Shown: one piece after another, positions 1-13,590 of the stretch
How the letters are laid out: every line of letters starts with the position of its first letter
Numbering within the stretch: position 1 is the stretch's first letter
Origin: Litsea cubeba
Lineage: Eukaryota > Streptophyta > Magnoliopsida > Laurales > Lauraceae
Assembly: GCA_012931725.1 (NCBI GenBank)
Contig: CM022951.1
Coordinates: forward strand, 30,598,605-30,662,604
DNA length: 64,000 nt
Reading direction: 5' to 3'
Notes under the pieces: generated by a model
Database searches by the model: none
Seen by the model: only the letters and a program-made list of their open reading frames with translations
Told to the model about the DNA's origin: nothing
Position numbers and translations under genes: made by a program

Positions 1-1310
1 GTCTTACAAGGCAATCCCGGTGTAACCAGAACAAGATCCCTATAACTATGATAAAACAGTTAATGACATAGTTTTGGGACGTTGGTTAGATGCTATGAAA
101 GCTGAGGTGGAGTCTTTGTACTCTAATCAGGTCTGGATACTTGTGGGCTTGCCTGCCGATAGCAAACCTATTGGGTGCAAGTGAGTCTACAAAAGAAAAT
201 GAGAGCCAGATGGAAGAGTTCCATCTGGATACTCTTATCCATTGCGGTTCATCTCGGTGACGAGATTTGGCAAATGGATATCAAGACAGCATCTCACGAT
301 GGGAATCTTGAGGAAAACATCTATATGATGTAACCAGATGGTTCTATAGCTAATAACCAAGTGCGAAGAGTTTGCAGGCTGCATAAGTCCATTTATGGAT
401 TCATGCAGATATCCCGAAACAGGAACATCCGTATTGACTAAAGCAAATCAAGTCACTTGATTTTTATCAGAATCCGGATAAGTCATGTGTAAATGAAAAG
501 TCAAGAACGCAGGGTAGTTTTTTCTGATATAATATGTCGACGACATCCTTCTCCTATGGAGTGACATAGGGATATCGTCAACAGTAAAAGTTTTGGTTGG
601 CTAAGACTTTTGATAATAAAAGACTTTGGAAAAGCCAGGTACATCCTAGGAATCAATTTCCATTGAGACCGGAAAAATAGGATGATAAGGCTTATCCCAA
701 TGATGTGTACATAGATAAGGTTCTGGTACGGTAACCTATGCTTTGTACTAGACCGGATATCTATCACGCAGTACGCCTAGTCAGCAGATATAAAGTCTAG
801 CCCAGGTCTTTATCATTGACTGCTGTACGATGTGTTCTCGAATACTTGAGAAGGACTAGAGATCACATGTTGAGTTATAGCAGTGATGAGTTGATTCCAG
901 TCGGTTACATAGATACTGACTTCTAGTCAGATCAGGATTCCAGGAAATCAACTTCTGGGTATGTGTTTATGCTGTAATTACTTGAGAAGCAATTACGGAA
1001 GCAGATTGACTCAAAAGATTCATTATGGAATTTGAAGTGGTATTTTTGGCAGGACAGCCGATCACAGTTTACTGTGATAACAGTAGGGCAGTCATTAAGT
1101 CCAAATAACCCAAGAGCCAAAAGGTATGTACAGAGGAAGTTAAACATGGTCAGATAGATTGTGCAAAGAGGTGATGTACGATCACCAAGATAGCCTCTGC
1201 AGACAATCTAGTAGACCCATTTACTAAGCCTTTGACTACTAAAGTCTTTGAGCTATATGTAAAAGGGATGTGCATGAGATGCAACTCTAACTGGCATTGA
1301 GCCCAAGTGG
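1..1310 (+). pseudogene. Family A copia pol remnant: reverse transcriptase to RNase H
   Basis: This is decayed coding sequence. Around 270-340 the frame reads like the RT block that contains the IWQMDIKTA motif (normally followed by FLNG; here SHDG). Around 930-1290 are remnants of the RNase H end, including the usual final stretch ...DPFTKPL, about 1215-1240. No frame is open for more than about 100 codons, with many stops and frameshifts. The same decay is seen in the second copy at 39.9-50.1 kb, so the family was probably already non-autonomous when these copies spread. The product in an intact relative would be the Copia polyprotein. No function is expected here. Confidence 0.7.
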
Positions 1311-1315
1311 GAGAT

Positions 1316-3131
1316 TGTTAGTTTTATGGACTCAATCCAGTAGATGATATAATAAATTGATTAATTTCTTTATTTATCAGTATATTCATGCTTTCCTTTC
1401 ATGAGATGAATGGTGATTTATTATATACTTGCACATAACCAATACGAATGACATGATGGTTCATGAGATGAACCGGGGTCCACAATATATTAGATGTAAT
1501 ACATGTGTATGGATGAGATCCACATATGGGAGACATGTATGACAAATCTTATACTTAAAATATATTCACAAACAGTGATGAGACTGGACATCTCATACTG
1601 ATAAGGTTGCAGTACTTTGATCACTATGAGATAGTGTGATTTGTCTCGATCATCAGAATGGAAGATTCTGGATCATAGTGCTGGTACATTGGATGTATTG
1701 AAGGACCATGAGAAGCACCTTATAAACACTGTCCTTATTTTAAGGTCTGCTCTCATAATTCCCTAGCAATAGGCTCTCAATCCTGAGACATTAATGAACT
1801 CAAGTTTCTATCTATTCATTTGCTTTGAGTCACCAATGAGTGAGGCCAACTGTAGGTCAACACCTCGGTGATTTGGGTACATGGTAGTAGAGCTGTGGGA
1901 ACATTCAATAGTCAAGAAGGAATCTATCTCTAATATCCCCTTCTGCCAATTAATGGATTTATCATTGGTAAGTGCGCACCCATTCCGATTAAGAGTTAAT
2001 TGGAAAGGTACCTATGATCATTATAATTAATTGGGGCTCAAGGATAATAAGCTATGGATCAAGTTTAGAAGACAGGTCCAATTGATCCATGGATATTGAT
2101 AGAGGGGTCTACTTATGGTAATGTGGAAGTTTAGGGTCTTCTATGTAATATTCCTAAGACTTGAGTTCAATTGCATTTATATAATGGAGTTATTTGCAAT
2201 TAACTGTGGGCCTGGATTACACATGAGATGTGGGGTCGCGAGTCCCAGTTGGAGCCAGCTTTCTAAGGAATCCCTAGTGGTCCCCACGCTAGCCCAATTA
2301 TTAGAAAGTATCTAATTCTAGTTGAACTCTAAAAGGAAAGTTACTATTTCTATTTGAAGTGAGACTTCTAATAGTGGTAATAGTAGACTTACTAATTTTA
2401 GTAGAAGTGAGACTTCTATTTTAATTAGAAAGGAATTGGAAAGTTACTAATCATATTTGAAGTGAGACTTCTAATTATGATATGGTAAGTTACTAATTAA
2501 TTAATGGAAGTAAGACTTGTATTTTAATTAAGAAGAGATAGTTACTAATTTTTGGAAGTAAGACTGCTAATGGAAATTAGTAAGTTGGGCTTGCAAAAGC
2601 TATAAATAAGAGGAGAAGAGGGCCTTGGACGTCCCATGCATACAACCACCTAGGGATTCACGCCCAAGGCCCTTTTGTGCAATAATTGCACATGCTCTTC
2701 CTCCTCCCCCTCTTCTAGTTCTCTTTCTAGTTCCTCCCTAGAGTTCCTAGTAGTTTTCTCTTGGAGATCCCACCATCTTCTTGAGAAAAGGAGAATCTGA
2801 TACGGGTCATAGCGTGGAAGATCAAGAGGTCTTGGAGATCCCTATTTGATTAGTGAAAGCATTTCATCATCAAAGAAAGACGCACTTCTCCATTAGAGCA
2901 CAACCGAGCTCCAAAGGTATAATCCACTTCCTTGCATGTTGTAGATTATTATGGATGCTTTTTAGTTGCTGTTTCTATCTTGTAAATAGATTTTATTTAC
3001 TGATCATGATGACTGAGATTGAGGACATGGATCTTGGATTGGGTTTTATAGCGTTCTGGATAGTTGATCCCTGCGTCAAGTGGGTCAAAAGTTTTTGAAA
3101 CCTATCCTAGAGGCCCACCCTATTTCCAACA
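1316..3131 (+). repeat. 3' LTR of family A copia element
   Basis: The LTR begins TGTTAGTTTTATGG and ends TTTCCAACA. It is 1816 bp long and aligns over its length with 33609-35367, 35420-37176 and 50078-55749 (the last minus the Helitron). Just upstream is a purine-rich tract, AAGTGGGAGATTG, that serves as polypurine tract. The LTR body carries repeated short blocks of the type GAAGTGAGACTTCTA around 2340-2570. A TATA box lies at 2601. Confidence 0.92.
2601..2608 (+). promoter_or_regulatory. LTR promoter TATA box (family A)
   Basis: TATAAATA is preserved in all four family A LTRs, at 2601, 34847, 36658 and 55231, always after the same TTGCAAAAG(C/T) context. A CT-rich leader (about 2690-2760) follows. 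This is the expected position for the U3/R transcription start of a plant LTR. It is an inference from conservation and position. Confidence 0.6.
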
Positions 3132-5873
3132 GAAACAAGGCTAATAAAAGAACAGAAGTCAATAATGTATATAGCTTCAAAGAGAGAAATAAATGAATAA
3201 AAGAATAATCTAATAAAACCCAATGTATTTCTCTCGTGCCGGAAGTGATGACGCTACTCTACGTCATCGGCACGCCACTCTCGTGCCTCCTCAGCTGGTT
3301 GGAGATCCTCTGGGATTTCCTCACCGGCCTGCTCCTCAAAATAGAAGTCACCTGATGTGTTTGCACACCAAGGAACAAAGTCAACGACATGTTGAGCAAT
3401 AGATATACAAAGCATAATAAACACGACATGTACCAAATATAGATTTAATGACAAGTAGTAATCATGTGAATACAAGGAATGTGAAACTAGGCATAAAGTG
3501 AGATTAATAAGCCATAGAAACAATAATAGGGATCCTAGCAAACATCTAACAATAACCACTATCCATGCAAATGCAAAATAAGAACAAGAGGGAGACTCCG
3601 AGGATGTCCAAAGCCACCTCCCAGGGTACCAGTAACAATCCCTTTGGACTACTGATACCAAAGTCCGGCTCCAGTGGGATCCTAGCTCCCTGTCCTGGGA
3701 ATAGCAGCACGGTCCTAGCGCGCTCCCAGCTATTCAAAGCCATGGACGCCGTCCTACGCCGACTGCTCACCCCGACAATCGAGTAACCGGTTGCTCACTA
3801 AACCCCAAACTGCAGATGGCCATGATATACAAATAATAACAAAGTGGTTTTGACACAATGACCAACATGGCTAGTTCCAAGCACAAGACAAGATCATAGG
3901 GATTATCTCTTCCAAAACAGTACAAGACAAGCCACGTGATAATCCCCTTCATACTAGCCAGTCAAGTTCATCAATACAAGACACAGGTTCCTATGGTACA
4001 CTCTAAGTCAAGTCCAAATCCTATATTCTAAGAAATTATGTTTCATAATTGATTACGTGTTTTATGTCAAGAGAGTGTATACGGAGAATGGTAACAACGG
4101 ATACAATTACAAGTCAAAGAGAATTTACTATCCAATCCTAGATAAGTGGTGTCATCCCTGTACCCCACGTGTTCTAACAGAATACGTATGGAAATTGGAT
4201 CAATGATGCTTTTAGGAAAATCCCTTGGTGTACAATCATGTTGAGCATCATTCCATTCAACTCCATATGCATTCGGTTACACTACGTATAATACACGAAC
4301 ACCTAGACAACCCATCGAATTCACACCAAGCCACGTGATTTGATTTGAATCCCATTTATGGTCATGTGATAGTAAGTTAGTGATTTCCAGCATCTAAGTC
4401 CTAAATCCTAGGTTACCCAGTCTTTTCCATAATTAACAAGAGTCGGATCATTAATTACATCACTTCCCAAACTCTGATCGTGATGAAATAGAACCATTGG
4501 ATTCTCCGTCTCGAGGGCTTTCCAATGGTATATTATAAGTGAAAATCTAACGGGCGGATTGAAAGTTACAAGCTTTTGAAGTTTCAGTGACCATGCACCC
4601 TCCGATCGATCGGCACTGAACACCTCTCAGTTAGTGCACAGTCCGATCGATCAGACTGTGTGACCGATCGATCGGGACTGGGCGCCTCCCAGTTAACTGA
4701 GAGTTTTAACAGACCGATCGAAGGGACTGTGATCGCCCACAGTTAATTAGGGGACTGTTCACTGTCCGATCGATCGCACTGAGCGACCGATCGATCTGAC
4801 GGCGAACCTGAAGCCCAAAATTGGGTTTATGCTCCCTTTTTCCTCTAGCCAATTCATGGCTAACCTGTAGAAAACTGAGCCTCCTTGCTCCCCCATTCAA
4901 TCCATCAATCACATTCTCATCATTTCTTACAATTTAAACAAACTAGAGTTATCAATTTATCAATCTATCCATTTTATTCCACAAATCTAACCTAGCATGT
5001 AATTTCCATATCAATAACAGAAAGGCTTGGAATTAAGGGAAATCTATCAGAATCATAATCAATCAAATGAAACAAACATACATGTTTAAAATGCAATGCA
5101 GATCTACTTGCCGCAATGTCAGAAGACGAAATAATGGGGTGAAATTTGAGGAGAAGCTTTTCTACCACAAGATCCACAATCTAACCCGATAAATCGAAAT
5201 CTAGGAAGCCAAGAAGAAGATAGGAAGGAAACGAATCAAGATCTAACATAATCTAAACCAAAAGGAAGATGACAGAAAAAGATGAAGTTACTGGAAACCT
5301 TACCAGATTGATACCGGAAGCAAGAGAAGATCGAGAGGAAGACGTTTAATGGATCGGATCTCCGAACGGGGTCTTCTAGGGCGGAGTTCTGGCTTGAGAA
5401 AGGAAGAGGAAGAAGAAATGGCTGCTGGGTTACTTTCGTCGAAGAGAACGAAATGAAATTAGGGCAAAACCTCGCTTAAGAAGAAGAGAGAGGAAAAGAC
5501 CGAATCGCCCTTTAAGTGGGTTCGGTGACAGAATGGACTACATGAAAGGTTTCTAATCGCCGGATCGCGATGAGTCAAGAGACAAAAATCATCAGAACGA
5601 CTAGACCTTTCCAACGAACCCAAAATTACGGTATTTGGGATATTTCAAAAAAATACTTAATTTTTCCTAAATTGGAAACTACCCCCTACTATGATCAAAC
5701 GAACTCGAAATCAAACGAAACTTCGCAGATACTATTCTAATGCTAAAAGAAACTCGCTCATGATCTAAACCCACTTAAATATCTAAAATACAATTAAATA
5801 AAATAATAACAAATTAAACGGGTCAGGGCCTGATATTGGGCCCAACTGACCCAGTAAGGTCACAGACCTTACA
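3132..5873 (-). repeat. Gypsy left LTR (3' LTR on minus strand), truncated
   Basis: Aligns with 10836-13590 almost without gaps and ends ...GACCTTACA at 5873. The part equal to 10559-10835 is absent because of the inserted family A element. It carries a cluster of CGATCGATCG palindromes at about 4600-4800. Confidence 0.88.
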
Positions 5874-5877
5874 ACTC

Positions 5878-8800
5878 TCACAAATAAAAAGAAGTTTCGG
5901 TCCCCCAAGTGCCTAAATATACCTCATCGGGAAAAAAATAGGGGTACGCTTTCTGAATCTGATCCTTCAGCTCCCACGTAGCTTCCTCTGGGCTGTGGTT
6001 CTCCCGCTGCACCTTGACCCACTGAATAGTCTTGGCACGCAACACTACCTCCTTAGTGTCGATGATCAGCGCTGGACGCTCTACGTAGGTGACATCTGCC
6101 TGAACCTGAAGTGGCTCGTGCTGCAGTACGTGGGTGGGATCTAGAATATACTTCCGAAGTATTGAGACATGAAACACATCGTGCACACCCGCTAACTCTG
6201 GCGGTAACACTAGACGTTAAGCCACGTCTCCTGTCCTGCTATTAATCTCAAACGGTCCCACAAACCTCTTGGCAAGCTTTCCTTTCTGCCCAAATCTGAC
6301 AACACCTCTCATCGGAGACACTTTCAGGAAAACCATATCTCCAACTTGAAATTCTAAAGGTCTCCGCCTCATGTCTAAATAGCCCTTATAACGATCCCGA
6401 GACTCCTTCATTCTCATCCGAACAACCCTGACCTTCTCACTTGAATCAGCAATCTCTGAGGGGCCATGAAAACTCCGAACTCCAACTTCCTCCCAACATG
6501 CCGGGGTTCTACATCTCCTTCCGTACAATGCCTCAAATGGTGCCATACCAATGCTTGAATGATAGCTGTTATTGTAGGCAAACTCACATAGAGGCAAACT
6601 CTCATCCCAACTCTCCTTGAAATCTAAAACACATGCTCTGAGGAGGACTTCCAGTGTCTGAATGGTACGCCCTGACTGTCCATCTGTCTGAGGGTGGTAA
6701 GCAGTACTGAAGTTCAACTGAGTTACCATAGATGACTGGAAAGTAGACCAAAACCGAGAGACAAACTTAGTGTCTCGATCGGACACTATGGACTTAGGCA
6801 CTCCATGTAACTTGACTATATTGTCCCTGTACATCTTAATCATCTTATCCATAAATTGACCAGTCTTGAATGGCAAGAAATGGGCTGATTTAGTCAGTCT
6901 ATCCACAATCACCCAAATAACACCATTACCTTTCTTGGTATTTGGCAACCCTGACATGAAATCCATGGTGATATTCTCCCATTTCCACTGTGGAATCTCC
7001 AACGGGTGAAGTAAACCAGGAGGCTTCTTGTGCTCTGCAGTACAAAATTCCCTCAATCAATCTGAACTCTGGCTTGTCATCCACATGATCAATGATTCTC
7101 TGTAATTCTGGATCATCCTTCTGTGATTCCTTGATCCTGTTAACTATCTCTGGCTCCCAAACTCCCATTGTAGCAACTAGGACCTTCTCATTAACTGGCC
7201 AGACTTCCACATCCATATCTCTTATTTGCTCCATCCATCTCTATTCAGGCATTATACACCCACTGAATGCTGCCTTTCTACTGAAAGCATCTGCTACAAC
7301 ATTCACCTTTCCAGGACGGTACTTGATCGGAAAATCATAATCCTTTATGTACTCCATCCATCTCCTCTGCCTGTTATTCAGATCACCCTGTGTAAATAGG
7401 TATTGCAGACTCTTATGATTTGTATGCACCTCAAATCTCTCTCCATATAAATAATGCCTCCACAACTTCAATGCAAACACCACTGCTGCTAGCTCCAAAT
7501 CATGTGTGGCATACTTCTTTTCATGATCCTTTAATTGCCTCGATCCATATGCTATCACCTTGTCTTGCTGCATGAGAACACATCCCAAACCTACTCCTTA
7601 TGCATCTGTGAAAATCACAAATCCTCCACTTCCAGTGGGTAAAGCAAGTATAGGTGCTGTAGTCAATCTGGTCTTCAACTCTTGGAAACTCTTTTCACAC
7701 CCTTCCATCCACACAAACGGAATATCCTTCCTCGTCAACTTAGTTAACGGAGATGCTATGCTAGAGAATCATTTTACAAACCTCCTATAGTAACCTGTAA
7801 GTCCAAGGAAACCACGAATCTCCACTACATTCCTCGGGCTACTCCAATTGACAACCGCTGCAATCTTCTTAGGGTCCACTGTCAGTCCTTCCTTAGAAAT
7901 TATAAGGCCCAAAAATGCCACTTGCTCCAACCAAAACTCACATTTGCTCAACTTAGCATACAGTTGGTTATCCCTCAAAAGCTGCAAAGATGTCCTCAAC
8001 AGATGCTCATGCTCTTCCATAGTCTTCGAGTACACCAACACATCATCTATGATGACAACTACAAACTGATCCAGATAAGGAGCAAATGCCTTATTCATCA
8101 ATGCCATAAAAACTACTGGAGCGTTCGTCAATCCAAAAGGCATCACTAGAAACTCAAAATGTCCATATCTCGTCCGGAATGCAGTCTTAGGAACATCCTC
8201 CTTTCTGACTCGCAACTGATGATAACCGGAATGCAGATCTTTCTTCGAAAATAATTGGACTCCCTGCAACTGATTGAATTACTCATCGATCCTCGGTAAC
8301 ATGTACTTATTCTTAACAGTAACCTGATTCAACTGTCTGTAATCAATACACATCCACATAGTCCCGTCTTTCTTCTTCACAAATATCACCGGAGCTCCCC
8401 ACGGTGGAACACTGGGCCTGATAAAACCCTTATCCAACAGATCTCCTATCTGAGTTTTCAACTCCTTCAATTCTGCTGGTGCCATCCTATACGGGGCCTT
8501 CGAAATAGGTGCTGTCCCTCGCTACAATTCAATCATGAAATCCAACTCACGAACAGGTGGCAAACCAGGAATCTCATCCGGAAACACATTCGAGAATTCT
8601 CGCACCACTGGAATCTCATCAACAGTCTTGGACTCCTTGTCTTTCGCAATAAATGCAATAAAACCTTTGCATCCGCTCATCATCAACCGTTCTGCCGTCA
8701 ATGCAGAAATCATCAGAGTGGAGATGGGCTTTTCAGCTCCAATAAACTCAACACTACGGCCTGCACTCTGCAACTTCACAGTCTTGTTAAAACAATCTAA

Positions 8801-9412
8801 CACTGCTCGGTTCTTAGCTAACCAATCCATACCAAGTATCACATCAAACTTCGCCATCGGTAAAATGATCAGACTGACGGTCAACTTAACTTCTCCAATC
8901 TGAATACTACACCTAGGGTAGATGACATTACAAGCTATATGTCTACCTATAGGGGTAGCTACTATCAAATCATAAGGTAGTATCTCCTTATTCTCCCCCA
9001 AATGCAGTGCAAATGCTGGTGCAACAAACGAGTGTGTGGATCCAGGATCAAATAGAACTTTAGCATCAAATCCATAAACTAAAAGTGTACCTTCAATGAC
9101 ATTCCCTGCAGCCTGTGCTTCCTCATGCGTCAGAGCATAAGCTCTCCCAGCCTGCTGGGGACGCTGCTGGTGGAACTGCTGCGGTGGTCTCTGACCACGA
9201 CCCTGGAATCTGGTGCTGGGGGTCTTTGCTGATAGCGCTGCTGAGGTACTGGAGGGCGCTGCTGCGGTGGCTGAGGTGGTCGGACTATCATCTGCTGCTG
9301 CTGTGGCCTGGCCTGTCCAGGAGGCATCTGTCTCAACGGCTACGTAGGATGTGGTGGCCTGGGCGCCGGAGCTGGAAATTCTGGTGGTGCTACTCCTGTC
9401 TTCCTTGGGCAA
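5878..9412 (-). pseudogene. Gypsy pol remnant: protease, RT, RNase H, integrase, chromodomain
   Basis: Broken frames together give a full Ty3/gypsy pol. The protease block is near 9060; its usual D-S/T-G triad reads DPG (LFDPGSTHSF). RT (7769-8485) carries MPFGLTNAP and IIDDVLVYS, so the catalytic DD pair is present. RNase H (7241-7588) reads HTNHKSLQY where HTDHKSLQY is usual. Integrase (6217-7056) has MDFMSGLP and SDRDTKF, but the third catalytic acid is lost: QTDGQSGRTIQ instead of QTDGQSERTIQ. The C-terminal chromodomain (5878-6210) includes HSPEEATWE, the family signature that targets integration to marked chromatin. Stops or frameshifts separate each block. In a live element this encodes replication and integration functions; here it cannot. 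Confidence 0.9.
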
Positions 9413-10389
9413 AAACGAACCTTATGCACGGGCTCTCCACAATTGAAACATGCCCCAGACTGCTTGCTGCAATCACGGCCATAATGATTCCCGCCACAAT
9501 GTATGCAAGAAATACGCTGTGGCTGCGGTCGGGGTACATGCTCAAACCGTAGCCTCTTAGGTGCCGGCTGTTAATACAACAGGGATGAAGAACCATGTGA
9601 CTGGGGCTGAGGGATCAGTGCTAAGATCCTCTGCTGCTCCAAAGCAAAAACATCCTTCAGGGACTCCTCTGCCCAATATGCCTCTTTGACCACATCATCA
9701 TAGTTGGTCAATCTGCTGCGCTGTACTTGCATCTTAATATCTGCCTGCAGTCCCTTGATAAGTCTCCGGACTCTCTCTGACTCTGGCTGAATCAGACTCT
9801 CAGCTAATCGGGATAGATGGGTGAAGGCAATCTCATAATCCTGTACTGATAAATCACCCTGTACCAGCCGCTCAAACTCCACCATCGTTTGATCCCTATA
9901 GTGCTCCGGGATAAACTTCTTTTGGAATTGCTCTGTGAAAGTCTTCCAGGCTACCTCCTGAGCGATTTCCTCAAATGGGTGTTTGACAGTTTTCCACCAT
10001 CTCTCAGCTGCTCCACGGAACATGTGGGTTGCTAGCTGCACCTGCTGAATGCCCGTGCACCGAAACACCTCATATATCTTCTCCATTTGGATAACCCACT
10101 TATCTGCTATAGTGGGGTACTCAATACCATGGAACTCAGGTGGAAACCTCTTCTTAAACTTCTCAACCAACTCATTCAGGTCATACTCCTTGGCCTGTGA
10201 CTGACCCACCTTCTGCACTACCTCAAGCATCTATGCTTGGAATACAACCTTATCTTCATTTTGTTTCTGGCTCTGCTTAGCCATATCCTTCTGAGATTGG
10301 ATGAAAGCTGCCATGAATTGATGAAACTGATTCTCAGAGCCATTCTGAGATGAACTACCCTCATCTCGGGTATTGTGTCTACCAGCCAT
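9360..10389 (-). pseudogene. Gypsy gag remnant with in-frame TAG and two zinc knuckles
   Basis: The first methionine is the ATG at 10387-10389 (MAGRHNTRDEG...). After 52 codons an in-frame TAG (10231-10233) interrupts; the same frame reopens immediately (9571-10230) with a retrotransposon gag domain, recognisable by the ATHMFRGAAERWWK and FEQRFIPEHYRDQ-like blocks (here FQKKFIPEHYRDQ). A further frame break precedes two nucleocapsid knuckles, CIHCGGNHYGRDC and CFNCGEPVHKVRFC, at about 9430-9510. Gag would form the virus-like particle. Breaks make it non-functional. Confidence 0.85.
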
Positions 10390-10543
10390 GATCCTGAAAA
10401 ACATTCAAGGTTAGTTCCAATATGCTCCAAGCTAACATCAAAATGCTAGAAAATAAAACTAAGAAATCAACCTACTGACTAACGAAATCCTCACACGCGT
10501 CCTACGGTTTCTAAAAATTTTTACCCTGAGAAACCCACCACTG

Positions 10544-10555
10544 CTCTGATACCAT
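10544..10555 (-). other. Gypsy primer binding site (initiator tRNA-Met)
   Basis: On the minus strand TGGTATCAGAGC lies three bases inside the LTR end at 10559. It is the standard plant primer site complementary to the 3' end of initiator tRNA-Met, and fixes the orientation of the element. Confidence 0.9.
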
Positions 10556-10558
10556 CTT

Positions 10559-13500
10559 GTCACGTCCCCCGAACCCGATTAAAGAAATAACCGGATTTGG
10601 AGAGTGAATTTTTGGACTAATTAAAATTTTATCCTTTGGGCCCACGGATCGTAGTCCGCGGTGAGGATTTAATATTTCAAACCTTAAACCTCATGTGATA
10701 CAATAAATATAGAGTCCAAACAACTCTAGACATTTGGAATCTCAAGCAATGAACATGAATCTCATTATATTAAAGTTTGCAAGAAAAGTAAACAGGAACT
10801 AAGAGTTAAGTTAATTATTACATTGGCCATCCCAAGATACAAGGCCAATAAAAGAACAGAAGTCAATAATGTATAGGTTCAACGAGAGAAATAAATGAAT
10901 AAAAGAATTATCCAATAAAACCCAATGAATCTCTCTCGTGCCGGAAGTGATGACGCTACTCTACGTCATCGGCACGCCACTCTCGTGCCTCCTCAGCTGG
11001 TTGGAGATTCTCTGGGATTTCCTCACCGGCCTGCTCCTCAAAGTAGAAGTCACCTGATGTGTCTGCACACCAAGGAACAAAGTCAATGACATGTTGAGCA
11101 ATAGATATACAAAGCATAATAAACACGACATGTATCAAATATAGATTTAATGACAAGTAGTGATCATGTGAATACAAGGAATGCGAGACTAGGCATAAAG
11201 CGAGATTAATAAGCCATAGAAACAATAATAGGGATCCTAGCAAACATCTAACAATAACCACTATCCATGCAAATGCAAAATAAGAACAAGAGGGAGACTC
11301 CGAGGATGTCCAAAGCCACCTCCCGGGGTACCAGTAACAATCCCCTTAGACTACTAATACCAAAGTCCGGCTATAGTGGGATCCTAGCTCCCTGTCCTGG
11401 GAATAGCAGCACGGTCTTAGCCCGCTCCCAGCTATTCAACGCCATGGACGCCGTCCTACGCCGACTGCCCACCCCGCAACCGAGTAACCAGTTCGTCATT
11501 AAACCCCGAACTGCAGATGGCCGTGATATGCAAATAATAACAAAGTGGTTTTGACACAATGACCAACAAGACAAGCAAGCCTGGCTAGTTCCAAGTACAA
11601 GACAAGATCATAGGGATTATCTCTTCCAAAACAGTACAAGACAAGCCACGTGATAATCCCCTTCATACTAGCCAGTCAAGTTCATCAATACAAGACACAG
11701 GTTCCTATGGTACACTCTAAGTCAAGTCCAAATCCTATATTCTAAGAAATTATGTTTCATAATTGATTACGAGTTTTATGTCAAGAGAGTGTACAAGGAG
11801 AATGGTAACAACGGATACAATTACAAGTCAAAGAGAATTTACTATCCAATCCTAGATAAGTGGTGTCATCCCTGTACCCCACGTGTTCTAACAGAGTACG
11901 TATGGAAATTGGATCAATGATGCTTTTAGAAAAATCCCTTGGTGTACAATCATGTTGAGCATCATTCCATTCAACTCCATATGCATTCGGTTACACTACG
12001 TGTAATACACGAATACCTAGACAACCCATCGAATTCACACCAAGCCACGTGATTCGATTTCAATCCCATTTATGGTCATGTGATAGTAAGTTAGTGGTTT
12101 CCAGCATCTAAGTCCCAAATCCTAGGTTACCCAGTCTCTTCCTCATGTAATAAGAGTCAAATCATTAATTACATCACTTCCCCGATCTCCGATCGTGATG
12201 AAACTAGAACCATTGGATTCTCCGTCTCTAGGGCTTTCCAACGGTGTATTATATGTGAAAATCCAACGGGCGGATTGAAAGTTACAAGCTTTCGAAGTTT
12301 CAGTGACCATGCACCCTCCGATCGATCGGCGCTAAACACCTCTCAGTTAGTGCACAGTCCGATCGATTGGACTGTGTGACCAATCGATCGGCACTGGGCG
12401 CCTCCCAGTTAACTGAGAGTTTTCACAGACCGATCGATCGGACTGTGATCGCCCACAGTTAATTAGGGGACTGTTCACTGTCCGATCGATCGCACTGAGC
12501 GACCGATCGATCTGACAGCGAACATGAAGCCCAAAATTGGGTTTATGCTCCCTTTTTCCTCTAGCCAATTCATGGGTAACCTCTAGAAAACTGAGCCTCC
12601 TTGCTCCCCCATTCAATCCATCAATCACATTCTCATCATTTCTTACAATTTAAACAAACTAGAGTTATCAATTTATCAATCTATCCATTTTATTCCACAA
12701 ATCTAACCTAGCATGTAATTTCCATATCAATAACAGAAAGGCTTGGAATTAAGGGAAATCTATCAGAATCATAATCAATCAAATGAAAGAAACACACATG
12801 TTTAAAATGCAATGCAGATCTACTTGCCGCAATGTCAGAAAACGAAATAATGGGGTGAAATTTGAGGAGAAGCTTTTCTACCACAAGATCCACAATCTAA
12901 CCCGATAAATCGAAATCTAGGAAGCCAAGAAGAAGATAGGAAGGAAACGAATCAAGATCTAACATAATCTAAACCAAAAGGAAGATGACAGAAAAAGATG
13001 AAGTTACTGGAAACCTTACCAGATTGATACCGGAAGCAAGAGAAGATCGAGAGGAAGACGTTTAATGGATCGGATCTCCGAACGGGGTCTTCTAGGGCGG
13101 AGTTCTGGCTTGAGAAAGGAAGAGGAAGAAGAAATGGCTGCTGGGTTACTTTCGTTGAAGAGAACGAAATGAAATTAGGGAAAAACCTCGCTTAAGAAGA
13201 AGAGAGAGGAAAAGACCGAAACGCCCTTTAAGTGGGTTCGGTGACAGAATGGACTACATGAAAGGTTTCTAATCGCCGGATCGCGATGAGTCAAGAGACA
13301 AAAATCATCAGAACGACTAGACCTTTCCAACGAACCCAAAATTACGGTGTTTGGGATATTTCAAAAAAATACTTAATTTTTCCTAAATTGCAAACTACCC
13401 CCCTACTATGATCAAACGAACTCGAAATCAAACGAAACTTCGCAGATAGTATTCTAATGCTAAAAGAAACTCGCTCATGATCTAAACCCACTTAAATATC

Positions 13501-13590
13501 TAAAATACAATTAAATAAAATAATAACAAATTAAACGGGTCAGGGCCTGATATTGGGCCCAACTGACCCAGTAAGGTCACAGACCTTACA
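10559..13590 (-). repeat. Gypsy right LTR (5' LTR on minus strand), complete
   Basis: The LTR starts TGTCACGTCCCCC and ends GACCTTACA (TG...CA, 3032 bp). It carries a CCGATCGATCGG palindrome cluster at about 12310-12520, matching the left LTR. Short open frames in it are chance. Confidence 0.92.

Larger units (their letters stand above)
1..3131 (+). mobile_element. Copia-type LTR retrotransposon, family A, 3' part (cut by window edge)
   Basis: This is the 3' end of an element whose second, complete copy lies at 35420-55749. Bases 1 to about 730 match 41369-42090 and about 720-1315 match 49481-50077, so this copy lacks the nested element found there and acts as its empty site. It ends in an LTR (1316-3131, TG...CA). 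After the end comes GAAAC, and the undisturbed gypsy LTR to the right reads GATAC at the same place, which suggests a 5-bp target duplication with one change. The element therefore inserted into the left LTR of the gypsy element. The 5' part lies outside the window. Confidence is high for the LTR and moderate for the lineage within Copia. Confidence 0.85.
3132..13590 (-). mobile_element. Ty3/gypsy chromovirus (Tekay/Del type), decayed, left LTR truncated
   Basis: Long LTRs (right copy 3032 bp) flank a 4.7-kb interior coding on the minus strand in the order gag, protease, RT, RNase H, integrase, chromodomain. This is Ty3/gypsy order, and the terminal chromodomain plus 3-kb LTRs point to the Tekay/Del branch. 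A primer binding site complementary to initiator tRNA-Met lies at 10544-10555. The left LTR lost its first ~280 bp to the insertion of the family A element ending at 3131, so the missing part lies left of the window and the target duplication cannot be checked. The interior has many stops and frameshifts and several lost catalytic residues. It is a dead copy. Confidence 0.9.

Noticed and set aside
4706..4912. Minus-strand frame in the gypsy LTR (also at 12347-12628)
   Set aside because: Present in both LTR copies because the LTRs match; it reads through the CGATCGATCG cluster and has no known domain.
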